Shown here: in pieces, positions 1 to 9,762 of the stretch | How positions within the stretch are numbered: position 1 is the stretch's first letter | Layout of the letters: the number at the start of each line of letters is the position of its first letter | Assembly (NCBI GenBank): GCA_963932465.1 | Contig: OZ010792.1 | Coordinates: 682,001-746,000, forward strand | Source of the DNA: Maratus speciosus | Taxonomy: Eukaryota > Arthropoda > Arachnida > Araneae > Salticidae | Length of the DNA: 64,000 nt | Reading direction: 5' to 3' | Notes under the pieces: generated by a model | Told to the model about the DNA's origin: nothing | Databases searched by the model: none | The model's input: only the letters and a program-made list of their open reading frames with translations | Made by a program: the position numbers and the translations under genes

Positions 1-227
1 AGGTAAAATGTTACAAATGAACCTTTAATTAATTAATCATTTACTTTTAATGTTTTTAAGCATTTTACTCATTTTTATTAATAAAAATCTTAAGTTTTAG
101 TAATAAATAACAAAGAACTAAACATAATATAAAGTTAGAAAAAGATCCAATGGGAAAAAAAATCTGCAAAAGGGAAAAAAAAAATCTGCGACGCATGTCA
201 CCCGTCAGGAACTTTCTGCTACCGGGG
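1..227. repeat. Dispersed repeat, copy A (partner at 9763-9986)
   Basis: This stretch aligns in the same orientation with 9763-9986. Both run from an AGGTAAAAT start through a run of AAAATCTGCG to a CTACCGGG end, with scattered substitutions and small indels. The copy is cut by the window edge, so its true start is unknown. No coding potential or terminal structure is visible. Confidence 0.6.
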
Positions 228-699
228 CGATAGCTGGCAAATTTTTTTAATTCCCACTCAAATTCAATATTGACGAAAATTGAGAATTTTCTATAATCGG
301 GCTCCATGCATTTCAGCTTTGTGTATTTGAGTAAATTAGCTATGTTCTTAAAAACAAGGAATTTGTACTTCAAGTACTTGAATATGCCATCTAGTGGGGG
401 GGGGAAATGCAAGTTCTCACTTTAAGAAAATCTTGTTCAAGCACTTTGCATTATATATATATTTTTAAATTGTTCATAAAGATTATTTTTTTCCACAGTT
501 TCATCTTTTATGTGACATCTGTGTTCTGTATCCATGGTATCATAATGCAGTTTATGTTTATACTTGAGAAAACTCATAAAATTTTAACTTCAAAAATTTC
601 TTTGTAAAATTTTTAAGAAAAAACCACTTTAGGATTTTTTTTTTTTTTTTAATCTGAAAACTAAATTCTCTGGAAAATGTTCTGGTGTCTGTTATAAGA
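228..699. other. AT-rich non-coding stretch
   Basis: No gene is recognised. It holds a short G run at 395-404, a poly-T run near 637-650, and at 385-397 (minus strand) the 13-mer CCACTAGATGGCA, which resembles a CTCF core site. The short open frames here look random. Confidence 0.5.
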
Positions 700-716
700 A
701 AATATATAACATATCT
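700..716 (+). repeat. 17-bp direct repeat, left boundary of tRNA-like array
   Basis: AAATATATAACATATCT occurs here and again at 3249-3265, exactly at the two outer edges of the inverted array. It could be a target-site duplication or a microhomology used when the array formed. The right copy overlaps the last few bases of a repeat unit, so the strictly non-repeat part is shorter than 17 bp. Confidence 0.6.
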
Positions 717-833
717 TAATATTTGGAAATTTTTCCAGAGAGAAACATTCGCCTTGAATACAATATTTCAAATGAAAATCAGATTTCAAATTATTTTTGC
801 TTAAAAGGCGCAAAGACCAACTTAGTGAAAAAT

Positions 834-904
834 ATTCCATGCCGGGAATCGAACCCGGGTCATCAGTATAGCGCACTGACGTTCTACCGCTAAACCACAT
901 GGAA
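834..904 (-). tRNA. tRNA-like sequence, minus copy 1
   Basis: Read on the minus strand it folds into a full cloverleaf. It has a 7-bp acceptor stem (TTCCATG with CATGGAA), a 4-bp D stem, a 5-bp anticodon stem (TCAGT with ACTGA) and a 5-bp T stem (CCGGG with CCCGG). The B box GGTTCGATTCC is perfect and the A box TGGTTTAGCGG is good, so Pol III transcription is plausible. The anticodon loop GCGCTAT would place GCT (Ser) at 34-36, but position 33 is C instead of U and the long variable arm of tRNA-Ser is absent. D and T arms look most like tRNA-Gly. It is therefore more likely a tRNA-derived SINE head or pseudo-tRNA than a working tRNA. Confidence 0.5.
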
Positions 905-1159
905 CGATACCCAGCCTGGAACTTCTCACTATTACAAGTTGGCAAGGCTACAAACGCAGCACAAGATGGAATATATTCCGTGAGCCACCAGCATGGGGCA
1001 AACACAGACACTTAATTAAATCCAGCATCGATGAATCTATATTGATATTTGGAAATTTTTCCAGAGAGAAACATTCGCCTTGAATACAATATTTCAAATG
1101 AAAATCAGATTTCAAATTATTTTTGCTTAAAAGGCGCAAAGACCAACTTAGTGAAAAAT

Positions 1160-1230
1160 ATTCCATGCCGGGAATCGAACCCGGGTCATCAGTATAGCGC
1201 ACTGACGTTCTACCGCTAAACCACACGGAA
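1160..1230 (-). tRNA. tRNA-like sequence, minus copy 2
   Basis: Same as copy 1 except for one change in the acceptor stem (CACGGAA on the plus strand), which turns an A-U pair into a G-U wobble and keeps the stem. Confidence 0.45.
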
Positions 1231-1485
1231 CGATACCCAGCCTGGAACTTCTCACTATTACAAGTTGGCAAGGCTACAAACGCAGCACAAGATGGAATAT
1301 ATTCCGTGAGCCACCAGCATGGGGCAAACACAGACACTTAATTAAATCCAGCATCGATGAATCTATATTAATATTTGGAAATTTTTCCAGAGAGAAACAT
1401 TCGCCTTGAATACAATATTTCAAATGAAAATCAGATTTCAAATTATTTTTGCTTAAAAGGCGCAAAGACCAACTTAGTGAAAAAT

Positions 1486-1556
1486 ATTCCATGACGGGAA
1501 TCGAACCCGGGTCATCAGTATAGCGCACTGACGTTCTACCGCTGAACCACATGGAA
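1486..1556 (-). tRNA. tRNA-like sequence, minus copy 3
   Basis: Differs from copy 1 by a base that breaks the outer pair of the T stem (CCATGACGGG on the plus strand) and by a D-loop substitution (CCGCTGAACC). It is the most damaged of the full-length copies. Confidence 0.4.
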
Positions 1557-1811
1557 CGATACCCAGCCTGGAACTTCTCACTATTACAAGTTGGCAAGGC
1601 TACAAACGCAGCACAAGATGGAATATATTCCGTGAGCCACCAGCATGGGGCAAACACAGACACTTAATTAAATCCAGCATCGATGAATCTATATTAATAT
1701 TTGGAAATTTTTCCAGAGAGAAACATTCGCCTTGAATACAATATTTCAAATGAAAATCAGATTTCAAATTATTTTTGCTTAAAAGGCGCAAAGACCAACT
1801 TAGTGAAAAAT

Positions 1812-1882
1812 ATTCCATGCCGGGAATCGAACCCGGGTCATCAGTATAGCGCACTGACGTTCTACCGCTAAACCACATGGAA
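1812..1882 (-). tRNA. tRNA-like sequence, minus copy 4
   Basis: Matches the consensus cloverleaf of copy 1 without a visible difference. Confidence 0.45.
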
Positions 1883-2137
1883 CGATACCCAGCCTGGAAC
1901 TTCTCACTATTACAAGTTGGCAAGGCTACAAACGCAGCACAAGATGGAATATATTCCGTGAGCCACCAGCATGGGGCAAACACAGACACTTAATTAAATC
2001 CAGCATCGATGAATCTATATTAATATTTGGAAATTTTTCCAGAGAGAAACATTCGCCTTGAATACAATATTTCAAATGAAAATCAGATTTCAAATTATTT
2101 TTGCTTAAAAGGCGCAAAGACCAACTTAGTGAAAAAT

Positions 2138-2197
2138 ATTCCATGCCGGGAATCGAACCCGAGTCATCAGTATAGCGCACTGACGTTCTACCGCTAA
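2138..2197 (-). pseudogene. Truncated tRNA-like sequence at the centre of the palindrome
   Basis: The T arm, anticodon arm and part of the D arm are present, then the sequence switches at about 2197 into a unit of the opposite orientation. The 5' acceptor strand is lost. One T-stem base has changed (CCCGAG in place of CCCGGG on the plus strand). This segment forms the roughly 53-nt loop of the inverted repeat. Confidence 0.7.
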
Positions 2198-2460
2198 AAT
2201 GGAATATTTTTCACTAAGTTGGTCTTTGAGCCTTTTAAGCAAAAATAATTTGAAATCTGATTTTCATTTGAAATATTGTATTCAAGGCGAATGTTTCTCT
2301 CTGGAAAAATTTCCAAATATTAATATAGATTCATCGATGCTGGATTTAATTAAGTGTCTGTGTTTGCCCCATGCTGGTGGCTCACGGAAAATATTCCATC
2401 TTGTGCTGCGTTTGTAGCCTTGCCAACTTGTAATAGTGAGAAGTTCCAGGCTGGGTATCG

Positions 2461-2531
2461 TTCCATGTGGTTTAGCGGTAGAACGTCAGTGCGCTATACT
2501 GATGACCCGGGTTCGATTCCCGGCATGGAAT
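2461..2531 (+). tRNA. tRNA-like sequence, plus copy 1
   Basis: Perfect 7/4/5/5-bp cloverleaf with consensus A and B boxes. Loop triplet GCT with C33. Same caveats as the minus copies. Confidence 0.5.
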
Positions 2532-2786
2532 ATTTTTCACTAAGTTGGTCTTTGCGCCTTTTAAGCAAAAATAATTTGAAATCTGATTTTCATTTGAAAT
2601 ATTGTATTCAAGGCGAATGTTTCTCTCTGGAAAAATTTCCAAATATTAATATAGATTCATCGATGCTGGATTTAATTAAGTGTCTGTGTTTGCCCCATGC
2701 TGGTGGCTCACGGAAAATATTCCATCTTGTGCTGCGTTTGTAGCCTTGCCAACTTGTAATAGTGAGAAGTTCCAGGCTGGGTATCG

Positions 2787-2857
2787 TTCCATGTGGTTTA
2801 GCGGTAGAACGTCAGTGCGCTATACTGATGACCCGGGTTCGATTCCCGGCATGGAAT
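2787..2857 (+). tRNA. tRNA-like sequence, plus copy 2
   Basis: Identical to plus copy 1 over the cloverleaf, one period (326 bp) downstream. Confidence 0.5.
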
Positions 2858-3112
2858 ATTTTTCACTAAGTTGGTCTTTGCGCCTTTTAAGCAAAAATAA
2901 TTTGAAATCTGATTTTCATTTGAAATATTGTATTCAAGGCGAATGTTTCTCTCTGGAAAAATTTCCAAATATTAATATAGATTCATCGATGCTGGATTTA
3001 ATTAAGTGTCTGTGTTTGCCCCATGCTGGTGGCTCACGGAAAATATTCCATCTTGTGCTGCGTTTGTAGCCTTGCCAACTTGTAATAGTGAGAAGTTCCA
3101 GGCTGGGTATCG

Positions 3113-3183
3113 TTCCATGTGGTTTAGCGGTAGAACGTCAGTGCGCTATACTGATGACCCGGGTTCGATTCCCGGCATGGAAT
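3113..3183 (+). tRNA. tRNA-like sequence, plus copy 3
   Basis: Identical cloverleaf, the last in the array. The unit that follows is truncated at about 3258, only about 75 bp downstream. Confidence 0.5.
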
Positions 3184-3248
3184 ATTTTTCACTAAGTTGG
3201 TCTTTGCGCCTTTTAAGCAAAAATAATTTGAAATCTGATTTTCATTTG

Positions 3249-3265
3249 AAATATATAACATATCT
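3249..3265 (+). repeat. 17-bp direct repeat, right boundary of tRNA-like array
   Basis: Second copy of AAATATATAACATATCT (see 700-716). Confidence 0.6.
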
Positions 3266-4137
3266 ATTGTCTCTTTCAAAACTTACATAAACTGAATCCA
3301 AAATATAAATGTCCACTAGCAGAAAGTACAGTAAAACCTATGAATCTGAAACCTAAAGACCTTTTTCAGGGTTTTGTTCATCTCACAAAACCCTTATAGT
3401 CTCGCTTCTCTGTCTGTCTGCACATCATAGGCTCATACTCGGAAACTATTTAAGTTACAGACTTGCATTTTTTTTACATAGATCTGAATACCCCCTGACC
3501 TCCACAAAATCATAAAATTTTGAAAAATTCTTATATTATTAGAGTTTTTATGAATTCAACCATGTGTGCAACATTACATAATCTTAATTTCAGCTAATTC
3601 ATTCATAGAAGTTATAGCCCAGTTAGTAAGGTCAATGGGTTTGTATGCACAAAGTTGTGAATTTAAATCCTGCCGATTTAAGTTGAAATTTTTCAAATTC
3701 AAACTTAAATTTATATTTTTTTTGAAGAATTTCTTTTTTAAAAGTAAGTTTGCAAAGTATTATGTGTCTCCTCACCCCCTGTCTCCCAAAAAGAAAAAGA
3801 ATAAACATTTTAAAAATGGAATTGCATTGAAATTTTCTTAAAATAAATTTGTAATTATTTTAGCAGAATTTATTTCTAAAAATAAATTTGCGAAGTATTG
3901 TGTGTTGGACAACCCCCCCCCCCCCCCCCCCCCCACCACCACACTAAAAAAATAAGAAGGAAAAATCCTAAATAAAAAGAATTAAACTTTTAAAAACTGT
4001 CTACTTTTAAATGGCAGAGGAATAAATATTGAATTTCCACGATTTTCCATTTGGTGCTGCCATCTACTGACAATTTTTTGAAATAATTCAAAGTTCTGAT
4101 GCACAATTTTTTCAAGTTATCTATATGCATTCTTGAG
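3266..4137. other. Non-coding stretch with a decayed tRNA-SINE-like segment and a poly-C tract
   Basis: At 3615-3674 an A-box-like TAGCCCAGTTAGTAAGG and a degenerate B-box-like stretch lie about 40 bp apart, which suggests an old tRNA-derived SINE (weak). A pure C run of about 23 bases begins at 3912 and is followed by a CCA-rich tail. The rest is AT-rich with no recognisable gene. Confidence 0.35.
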
Positions 4138-4439
4138 CAGGGTTCGTACACATTTCTTTAAATAAAAATCAAGTACTTTTAAGGACTTTCAAGGACCAAA
4201 ACCAAAAAAATTTAAGGACCTACAAATTAAATAAACTAATAAATTATAACATGCATTTTTTAATAAAGGGTTTCTTTCATTTTTGTAAAAGTTTTAAATA
4301 TTCAAATGGACGGGAAGGGGGCGGGGGGAATTTCACCATGTGGCAGTAGAAATATAGAAAATTTTAAAATAACATACAGCAGACGAAAAAACTAGTCAGA
4401 TGTGCCAATCCCACAACTTTCTTCTATCTCATACATGTT

Positions 4440-5150
4440 AATACTACAAAATTCATTATCAGAGTGCCAAAATTAAATGATCTATGCCCCTCATGAGGAT
4501 TCTAAAGATATGAAATTCCGTGCATTAGTTCTTGAGATACGACTATTGTTAAAACCGTGCAAATCCTGCAAAATATAGCATAGCAGCACCACCTGTAGGG
4601 TGATTTACACCAAAACCTAATCAGCAACAACTTATGTAAACATCTAACTGAATCTGAAGTTTGATGAAAATCCGTGCATTAGTTCTTGCGATATAGCTAT
4701 TGCAGAAATCGTGAAAAATGCAGCATAGCAGCGCCATCTGTTGGGAGATTAACACCAAACCATAATCAGCACCAGGGATGTAGTGGAGGGTATACGGGGG
4801 TATACGCCGTATACCCTCTGGATTTTTTTAAGGAACACCGTATACCCTCTGTTTCTCAAGAAAGCTATAGTATATATACACTAGGGTATACCCTCTGTTT
4901 TTTTTTACGACTACACCACTGATCAGCACCTATAATTATCAAGGTATACCTGAATCTGAAGTTTGATGAAAATTCGTGCTTTAGTTCTTGGGATATAGCT
5001 ATGGCGTAAATCATGAAAAATGCAGCATAGCAGCGCCACCTGTTGGGCGATTTGCATCATAAACTAATCAACACTAATTTATATCGAGGATTAACTGAAT
5101 ATAAATTTTTATTAAATTTTGTGCATTAGTTCCTGAGGTACATCACCCAC
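4440..5150 (+). repeat. Tandem repeat of about 150 bp, four copies
   Basis: The phrase CCGTGCATTAGTTCTTG recurs with small changes at about 4519, 4673, 4975 and 5120. After subtracting the nested element at 4773-4921, the spacing is 145-155 bp. Each unit also carries AGCATAGCAGCRCCA. The copies are moderately diverged. Confidence 0.75.
4773..4921. mobile_element. 149-bp hAT-type miniature element
   Basis: The ends are CAGGGATGTAGTGG and, inverted at the other side, CAGTGGTGTAGTCG, imperfect TIRs of hAT type. An exact 8-bp duplication ATCAGCAC flanks it (4765-4772 and 4922-4929). The interior is made of GGTATACCC-type inverted motifs. It interrupts one unit of the 150-bp tandem array, so it is younger than the array. 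Confidence 0.85.
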
Positions 5151-5289
5151 AAAATGTGTGTCACATACAGACAGAGTCACAGACTCATTTTGTAAAAACA
5201 TGTTTTTCAGGATATCTAAACCCTAAAACATGTAAATCGGTTGAAAATTTTCCCGAATCCAATACTTTCTTATTGTAAAGATAAATAAA

Positions 5290-6160
5290 GAGGAGAAACA
5301 TAATTTTTTCTTATTATTGAGGGGGGTAGGGTGGGGGGGAGGAGGTAGCTTAACAGACTTATAATTAACTTACAGTTTAAAAGACTTTAAATTTTGTATG
5401 CTTGGTAAGGAAGGTGGAGGGCGGGGAAACGTCAATTTCGGTGGAGGGGCGGGGGGTAGTAAAACTGTATTATCTATTATTTATTGTTACAATAAATTAA
5501 CTAATGGAGCAGAAAAAGTTTTAAATAAAGCAATGATTTTTAAGATTTTAAACTTTATAAGTTGAGAGGGCAAAGGGACAAGCATATTTTTTAAAAATTT
5601 TTAGGGAAGGAGGGAGTTTATTAGATGACTTATTTATTTACCTTACTAAAAATTTACAAAAAAAAAAAAAAAAAAAAAAAACTAAGGAGTTTTAAAGACT
5701 TTAAATTCCATGTGTCCTTAAGTGTGTGTGGGGAGAAGGGAGGGGAGAGGGGGGTGCAAAAGGAAAATTCCAATTTCGGGGGGGAAGAGAAATCTTGATT
5801 GATTATTTATTGTGGCAATAAAATGACAAAGCAAAAAAAAATTTAATTAAACAGTTTCGAAGAGTTTTTAAACTTTGAGTACTGTGAGGGAGCAAAGAAA
5901 AACAGAGGAAGAAAAATTTTGAGGGTGAAATTCAGATGAAATTTTAATGAAATGTGATGGAATGAATTGTTACAGAAATTTCGGACATATTATTTATTCA
6001 GTATAAAGTAAGAAATAGAGTACAGGGATGAAAGTGCACTAAAGCCATTTTGTAGCAGCAAAATTCGAATTTTGGAGCAGTAAAATCCATTTTTGTAGCA
6101 GCAAAAATTAATTTTGTAGCCATAAAACTGTTTTTGGAGCAAATTGAAATTCTAATGCTA
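5290..6160. repeat. G-rich and homopolymer-rich filler inside the TIR element
   Basis: Runs such as GGGGGGTAGGGTGGGGGGGA (5321-5340), further G-rich tracts near 5445 and 5740, and a poly-A run at about 5659-5680 alternate with AT-rich sequence. A loose repetition of TTTAAAGACTTTAAATT-like phrases (5380, 5690) suggests decayed units of about 300 bp. No coding sequence is seen. Confidence 0.5.
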
Positions 6161-6164
6161 ATAA

Positions 6165-7440
6165 AAAAGAAATTTGCGTATTTTCGCGATCTTTTGTTGA
6201 AATTTGCGTATTTCTTGCGATCTTTTGGCGAAATTTGCGTATTTCTCGCGATTTTTTTGGCGAAATTCGTGTATTTCTCGCGATCTTTTGACAAAATTCG
6301 CGTATTTCTCGCGATCTTTTGACAAAATTCGCGTGTTTTTCGCGATCTTTTGACAAAATTCACGTATTTTTCGCGATCTTTTGTCAAAATTTGCGTATTT
6401 TTTGCTATCCTTTGTTCAAATCAGTATGCTGTTCGCTATTTTTTGACGAAATTAGCGGTTTTTTTTAATCTTTTGACAAAATTTGCGTTTTTTGTGACCT
6501 TTTGATGAAATTTGTGGGTTTTTTCGAGATCTTTTAACGAAATTTGCGTTTTTTCACAATCTTTTGACCCCATTTTGTTCGTTTTTAGAAGTAATTGGTA
6601 ATCCTTTGACAAAATTAACGGGGTGTTTTTTTCGCTATGACAAAATTCGCATGTTTTTCGTGATCTTTTGACGAAATTTGCGTATTTTTGTCAATCTTTT
6701 GACGAAATTTGCGTATTTTTGGCAATCTTTTAACGAAATTTGCGTATTTTTGGCAATCTTTTGACAAAATTCGCGTATTTTTGGCAATCTTTTGACGAAA
6801 TTCGCGTTTTTTCACAATCTTTTGACCCCGTTTTGTTCGTTTTTTGACGAAGTCAGCTATCCTTTGACAAAATGCACGTTTTTTTCGCGATATTTTGACG
6901 AAATTCGTGTGTTTTTTGCGACTTTTTGATGAAATTTGCGGATTTTTTTCCGCCATCTTTTAATAACAATAGCGTTTTTACGATCTTTTGATCGTCTTTT
7001 GTTCGTTTTTTGACAAAATTAGCGATCCTTTGGCAAAATTCGCGATCTTTCGACAAAATTTGCGCTTTTTTCGCGATCTTTTGACGAAATTTTCGCGATC
7101 TTTTGACGAAATCGTGCGTTTTCAGCGATCTTTCGACAAAATGTTTTCCGGATCTTTTGACGAAATTTGCATATTTTTGCGATCTTTTGACGAAATCGCG
7201 TTTTTTGCGATCTTTTGATGAAATTTATGGTTTTTTGCGACCTTTAGATGAAATTTGCGGGGTTTTTTCGCCATCTTTTAAACAAATTATCGTTTTTACG
7301 ATCTTTTGACCACGTTTTGTTCGTTTTTGACGAAATTAGCGATCCTTTGACAAAATTCACGTTTTTTCGTGATCATTTGACAAACATCGGGTGTTTTTCG
7401 AGATCTTTTGACCGCGGCTTTTTGCTTTTTTTGACGCAAT
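6165..7440 (+). repeat. 31-bp minisatellite, about 40 imperfect copies
   Basis: The unit resembles GCGATCTTTTGACAAAATTC followed by GCGTATTTCTC. Period is about 31 bp with variation to about 36. Because 31 is not a multiple of three, all frames stay open for long stretches and give lysine/arginine-rich (minus) or phenylalanine-rich (plus) pseudo-proteins, which are not genes. The same unit in the opposite orientation forms the array at 35830-36545. Confidence 0.9.
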
Positions 7441-7926
7441 TAGCGGCCTAGAAAAAGGTTAAAAATGGAATTTTTTTTTGTTTCTCGGATCGACGAAATC
7501 GTGCTAAATTTCATCTTGGCACCAAGTACGTTTTGGCGCAGGTTTGGCGCAAAATGGAAAAAAATAGCGGTTTCGTAGAAGCTTGGGCGATTTTGGCTTC
7601 GTCTGGCGCAATTGACGCAGGTCTTGCATCCCTGAGAGTAGAAAAAGGTTAAAAAAAATGAAGTTTTTAACTTTGATATTACGAAGGGGGAAGTGAAATT
7701 TCAGAAGAAGGGGAGGCAAGGCGGGATTAAGATTTTTTTTAAATCAGAAATTAAAAGAAATGCAGAAGAGTTTCACCTTTGATTAAGAATTAATATGAGA
7801 GTAAAATTAAGCACTTTTAAGGACTTTTTTCAGATTTTGCATGAAAATAAGTACTTTTAAGCACCAAAAATTTCCTTTGAAAAATGTAAGCACTTTTAAG
7901 GACTTTCAAGGACCGTACGAACCCTG

Positions 7927-8143
7927 TTGAGGAATTAAAAGGTTTTTTTTCTTTTTTACTTCAAATTTTAATATATGTTAACATTCTTTTTGATGTCATC
8001 TAGTGAGTTTTTTAAAAGTGAAAGAATTAATATGGATTTTTACTGAATTATTTCAGCTATTTAAATATGTCATAATGAAGAGAACAAATATTTTTTCCAA
8101 CTGGATTAAATCATATTCAAGGCTGGAGAAGCACAGATGAAGT
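7927..8143. other. AT-rich non-coding stretch
   Basis: Nothing recognisable except TGTCATCTAGTGAG near 7994, a weak relative of the CTCF-like motif seen elsewhere in the window. Confidence 0.4.
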
Positions 8144-8149
8144 TTATTC

Positions 8150-8240
8150 CAACAGAGCGAAAAATGTCCAGACCAGGAATTGAACCTGGATGCTTGGTTT
8201 TTCTGTGCCGTGCCAATGCTTTACCTGTGAGAGGAAGAAA
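8150..8240 (-). repeat. tRNA-derived SINE-like head
   Basis: On the minus strand an A-box-like GGTAAAGCATTGG is followed by a perfect B box GGTTCAATTCC inside a 5-bp T stem (CCAGG with CCTGG, 8173-8189). The acceptor stem no longer pairs, so this is a SINE head or tRNA relic and not a tRNA gene. Confidence 0.5.
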
Positions 8241-8800
8241 GGTTCATAATATGAGAGTGGTCCGAGGGTTTTCCAATAATATATCACATGAGGGTTTCTG
8301 AAAAAGTTAAATTGCCTCCCTTTTCCACGTGTCCACTCTCGCCTCACGTCCCCGGTATTTCTCCCACCCCCTCTTTGAAATTTTTATGTGTAATAAATAA
8401 CATTTATTAGAGGTTTCCATAAGAAAACAACATGTAAAGGATACTTATTGTAGAAAACGCTACGGTTTAAAGAAAATTTTTCATTTCCCACCCCCCCCCT
8501 TTCTCCCCGAAATTCAACTCTCTCATCTTCCTTAAAATATTTAAGTGTTATCAAATATCTCAAATGTTAAAATCGATCAAAGAAATCGGATGTAAAATAA
8601 TAATTAGTGGACAAACGCTTTTGTAAAAAATTACAGTTTAGAAAAAAAATTTCCCTCCTCCCAAATTTAATTCTGTCTCTCTATTAAAAATTTTAAGTGT
8701 TATCAGATATCTGAAATTTTAAAATCGATTCAAAAAATCACAAGTAAAATAAAGATAATTAGTGGAGGAAGCTTAGATTTAAATAATGTGCCGGTGGCAA
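8241..8800. repeat. Dispersed repeat related to 56590-57060
   Basis: GGTTCATAATATGA, then ATATCACATGAGGG and later TTTGAAATTTTTATGTG plus AATAACATTTATTAGAGG occur in the same order at 56590-57060 in the hAT insertion. Two units of about 200-300 bp are discernible. Non-coding. Confidence 0.5.
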
Positions 8801-9762
8801 GTCTTTCTCTTTTTAAAAATTGATTTTTTGGTAAAATAAAAAGTTCTTAATCGATTTTTTAAGAAAATTAGATATTCAGAAACAGTGATGAAAAATATTA
8901 ATAGATGCATAACTTTAAAATCTGTAAATGCACTATTTGTAACAATGTCACACTTTGCAAAAAAATCCTAGCCCAAAAATTATCTGTGGTTTTATCTGCA
9001 GGTGTGATGTAATAATCACATTTATTTTTTATTCTTATTTCACCCTTTTAAATGATTTCTTTTCGACTCAAAACATCATTCAAATCGTTTTTTTTTTTTT
9101 TTTTTTCCTTTTTACCGCAAGTAACAGATAAGTTTTGATTTCAGCTTTTCCCCTTTCTTCTGATCTATTTTTAGAATCAGCACATCATGATGACGTCGCC
9201 CGCATCACACTAAGGGTCTGTCTTCTCTCGGCGAATTAAAAAGTTTGTTCCCTCTCAGAAAGGTTTTGTTTTCTATTCTCTCTTTTCATACGTGCTGCTT
9301 ATAATACGTAATTTTAATTTAACTAACAGATTTAAATCAATTGCGGATGTACTTTTGTAAACCCTGTTTACATAGTATTTATACCAAATGCAGCCAGTTT
9401 TTTTAACAAATTTTAACTAGCTTTGATATGGTATTTTTGACAATGTGATTGTCTTTTGGATTTCGGGCCGTTGCACCTAATTCAAAGATCAATTATTCGA
9501 TCATGATGTTCTTCGGAATTTAATTTAACGCATTTTCTATTTTGGACATTTTATCATCAAGACATTCTCTAAGAAATGATTTTAACCAGCATTCTTTATA
9601 GTCATGGAATTACTCAAGTTTTTAATAATGCAACGTGGAACGTTTTTCTAATATGTACAGTGACCAGATTATATTATACCTACTGCTTCACCTCTCTCCC
9701 CCCGTAGCAGAAAATTCTCCAGGTGTCTGCGACAGATACTTCAGGGTCAAAAAATAATCTGC
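8801..9762. other. Non-coding stretch, nothing recognised
   Basis: AT-rich with a poly-T run near 9090-9106 and a slightly GC-richer patch at 9185-9290. No convincing open frame, terminal repeat or known element signature was found. Confidence 0.4.

Larger units (their letters stand above)
717..2144 (-). repeat. Left arm of inverted array, 326-bp units read on the minus strand
   Basis: Four full units and a fifth partial one follow head-to-tail with an exact 326-bp period; for example the tRNA-like part starts at 834, 1160, 1486 and 1812. Each unit contains a tRNA-like segment followed by about 255 bp with no coding sense. Units are nearly identical, with only a few point differences such as 1492 and 1543, so amplification or homogenisation is recent. 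The 129-codon open frames across unit junctions arise because 326 is not a multiple of three, and they are not considered genes. Confidence 0.9.
2198..3258 (+). repeat. Right arm of inverted array, 326-bp units read on the plus strand
   Basis: The same 326-bp unit continues in the opposite orientation. The first unit begins inside the acceptor 3' strand (ATGGAATATT), and two more full units and a truncated one follow. The arm is complementary to 1084-2144, so the locus could form a hairpin with a stem of about 1.06 kb. Right-arm units carry small shared differences from the left arm (GGAAAATATTCC here, GGAATATATTCC in the left arm as read on the minus strand), which shows that the arms were homogenised separately. 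Confidence 0.9.
4138..7926. mobile_element. TIR transposon, non-autonomous, CAGGGTTCGTAC ends
   Basis: The left end CAGGGTTCGTAC (4138-4149) is matched by the inverted GTACGAACCCTG at 7915-7926. Subterminal blocks containing AAGTACTTTTAAGGACTTTC recur near both ends. TTGAG sits immediately outside both ends (4133-4137 and 7927-7931), a possible 5-bp duplication, whereas hAT elements normally give 8 bp, so the superfamily is uncertain. The 3,789-bp body contains no transposase, only tandem arrays, G-rich tracts and a nested hAT miniature element. Confidence 0.7.

Noticed and set aside
700..3265. CRISPR-like array
   Set aside because: Regular repeats exist, but the units are 326 bp with no short repeat and unique spacers, and the DNA is clearly eukaryotic.
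661..3290. Series of nearly identical 72-129-codon open frames on both strands
   Set aside because: They arise from the 326-bp repeat unit and run across the tRNA-like sequence. Repetition, not conservation of protein, explains their identity.
5998..7451. Long lysine/arginine-rich and phenylalanine-rich open frames
   Set aside because: They are readings of the 31-bp minisatellite in several frames. The same holds for 35967-36669.
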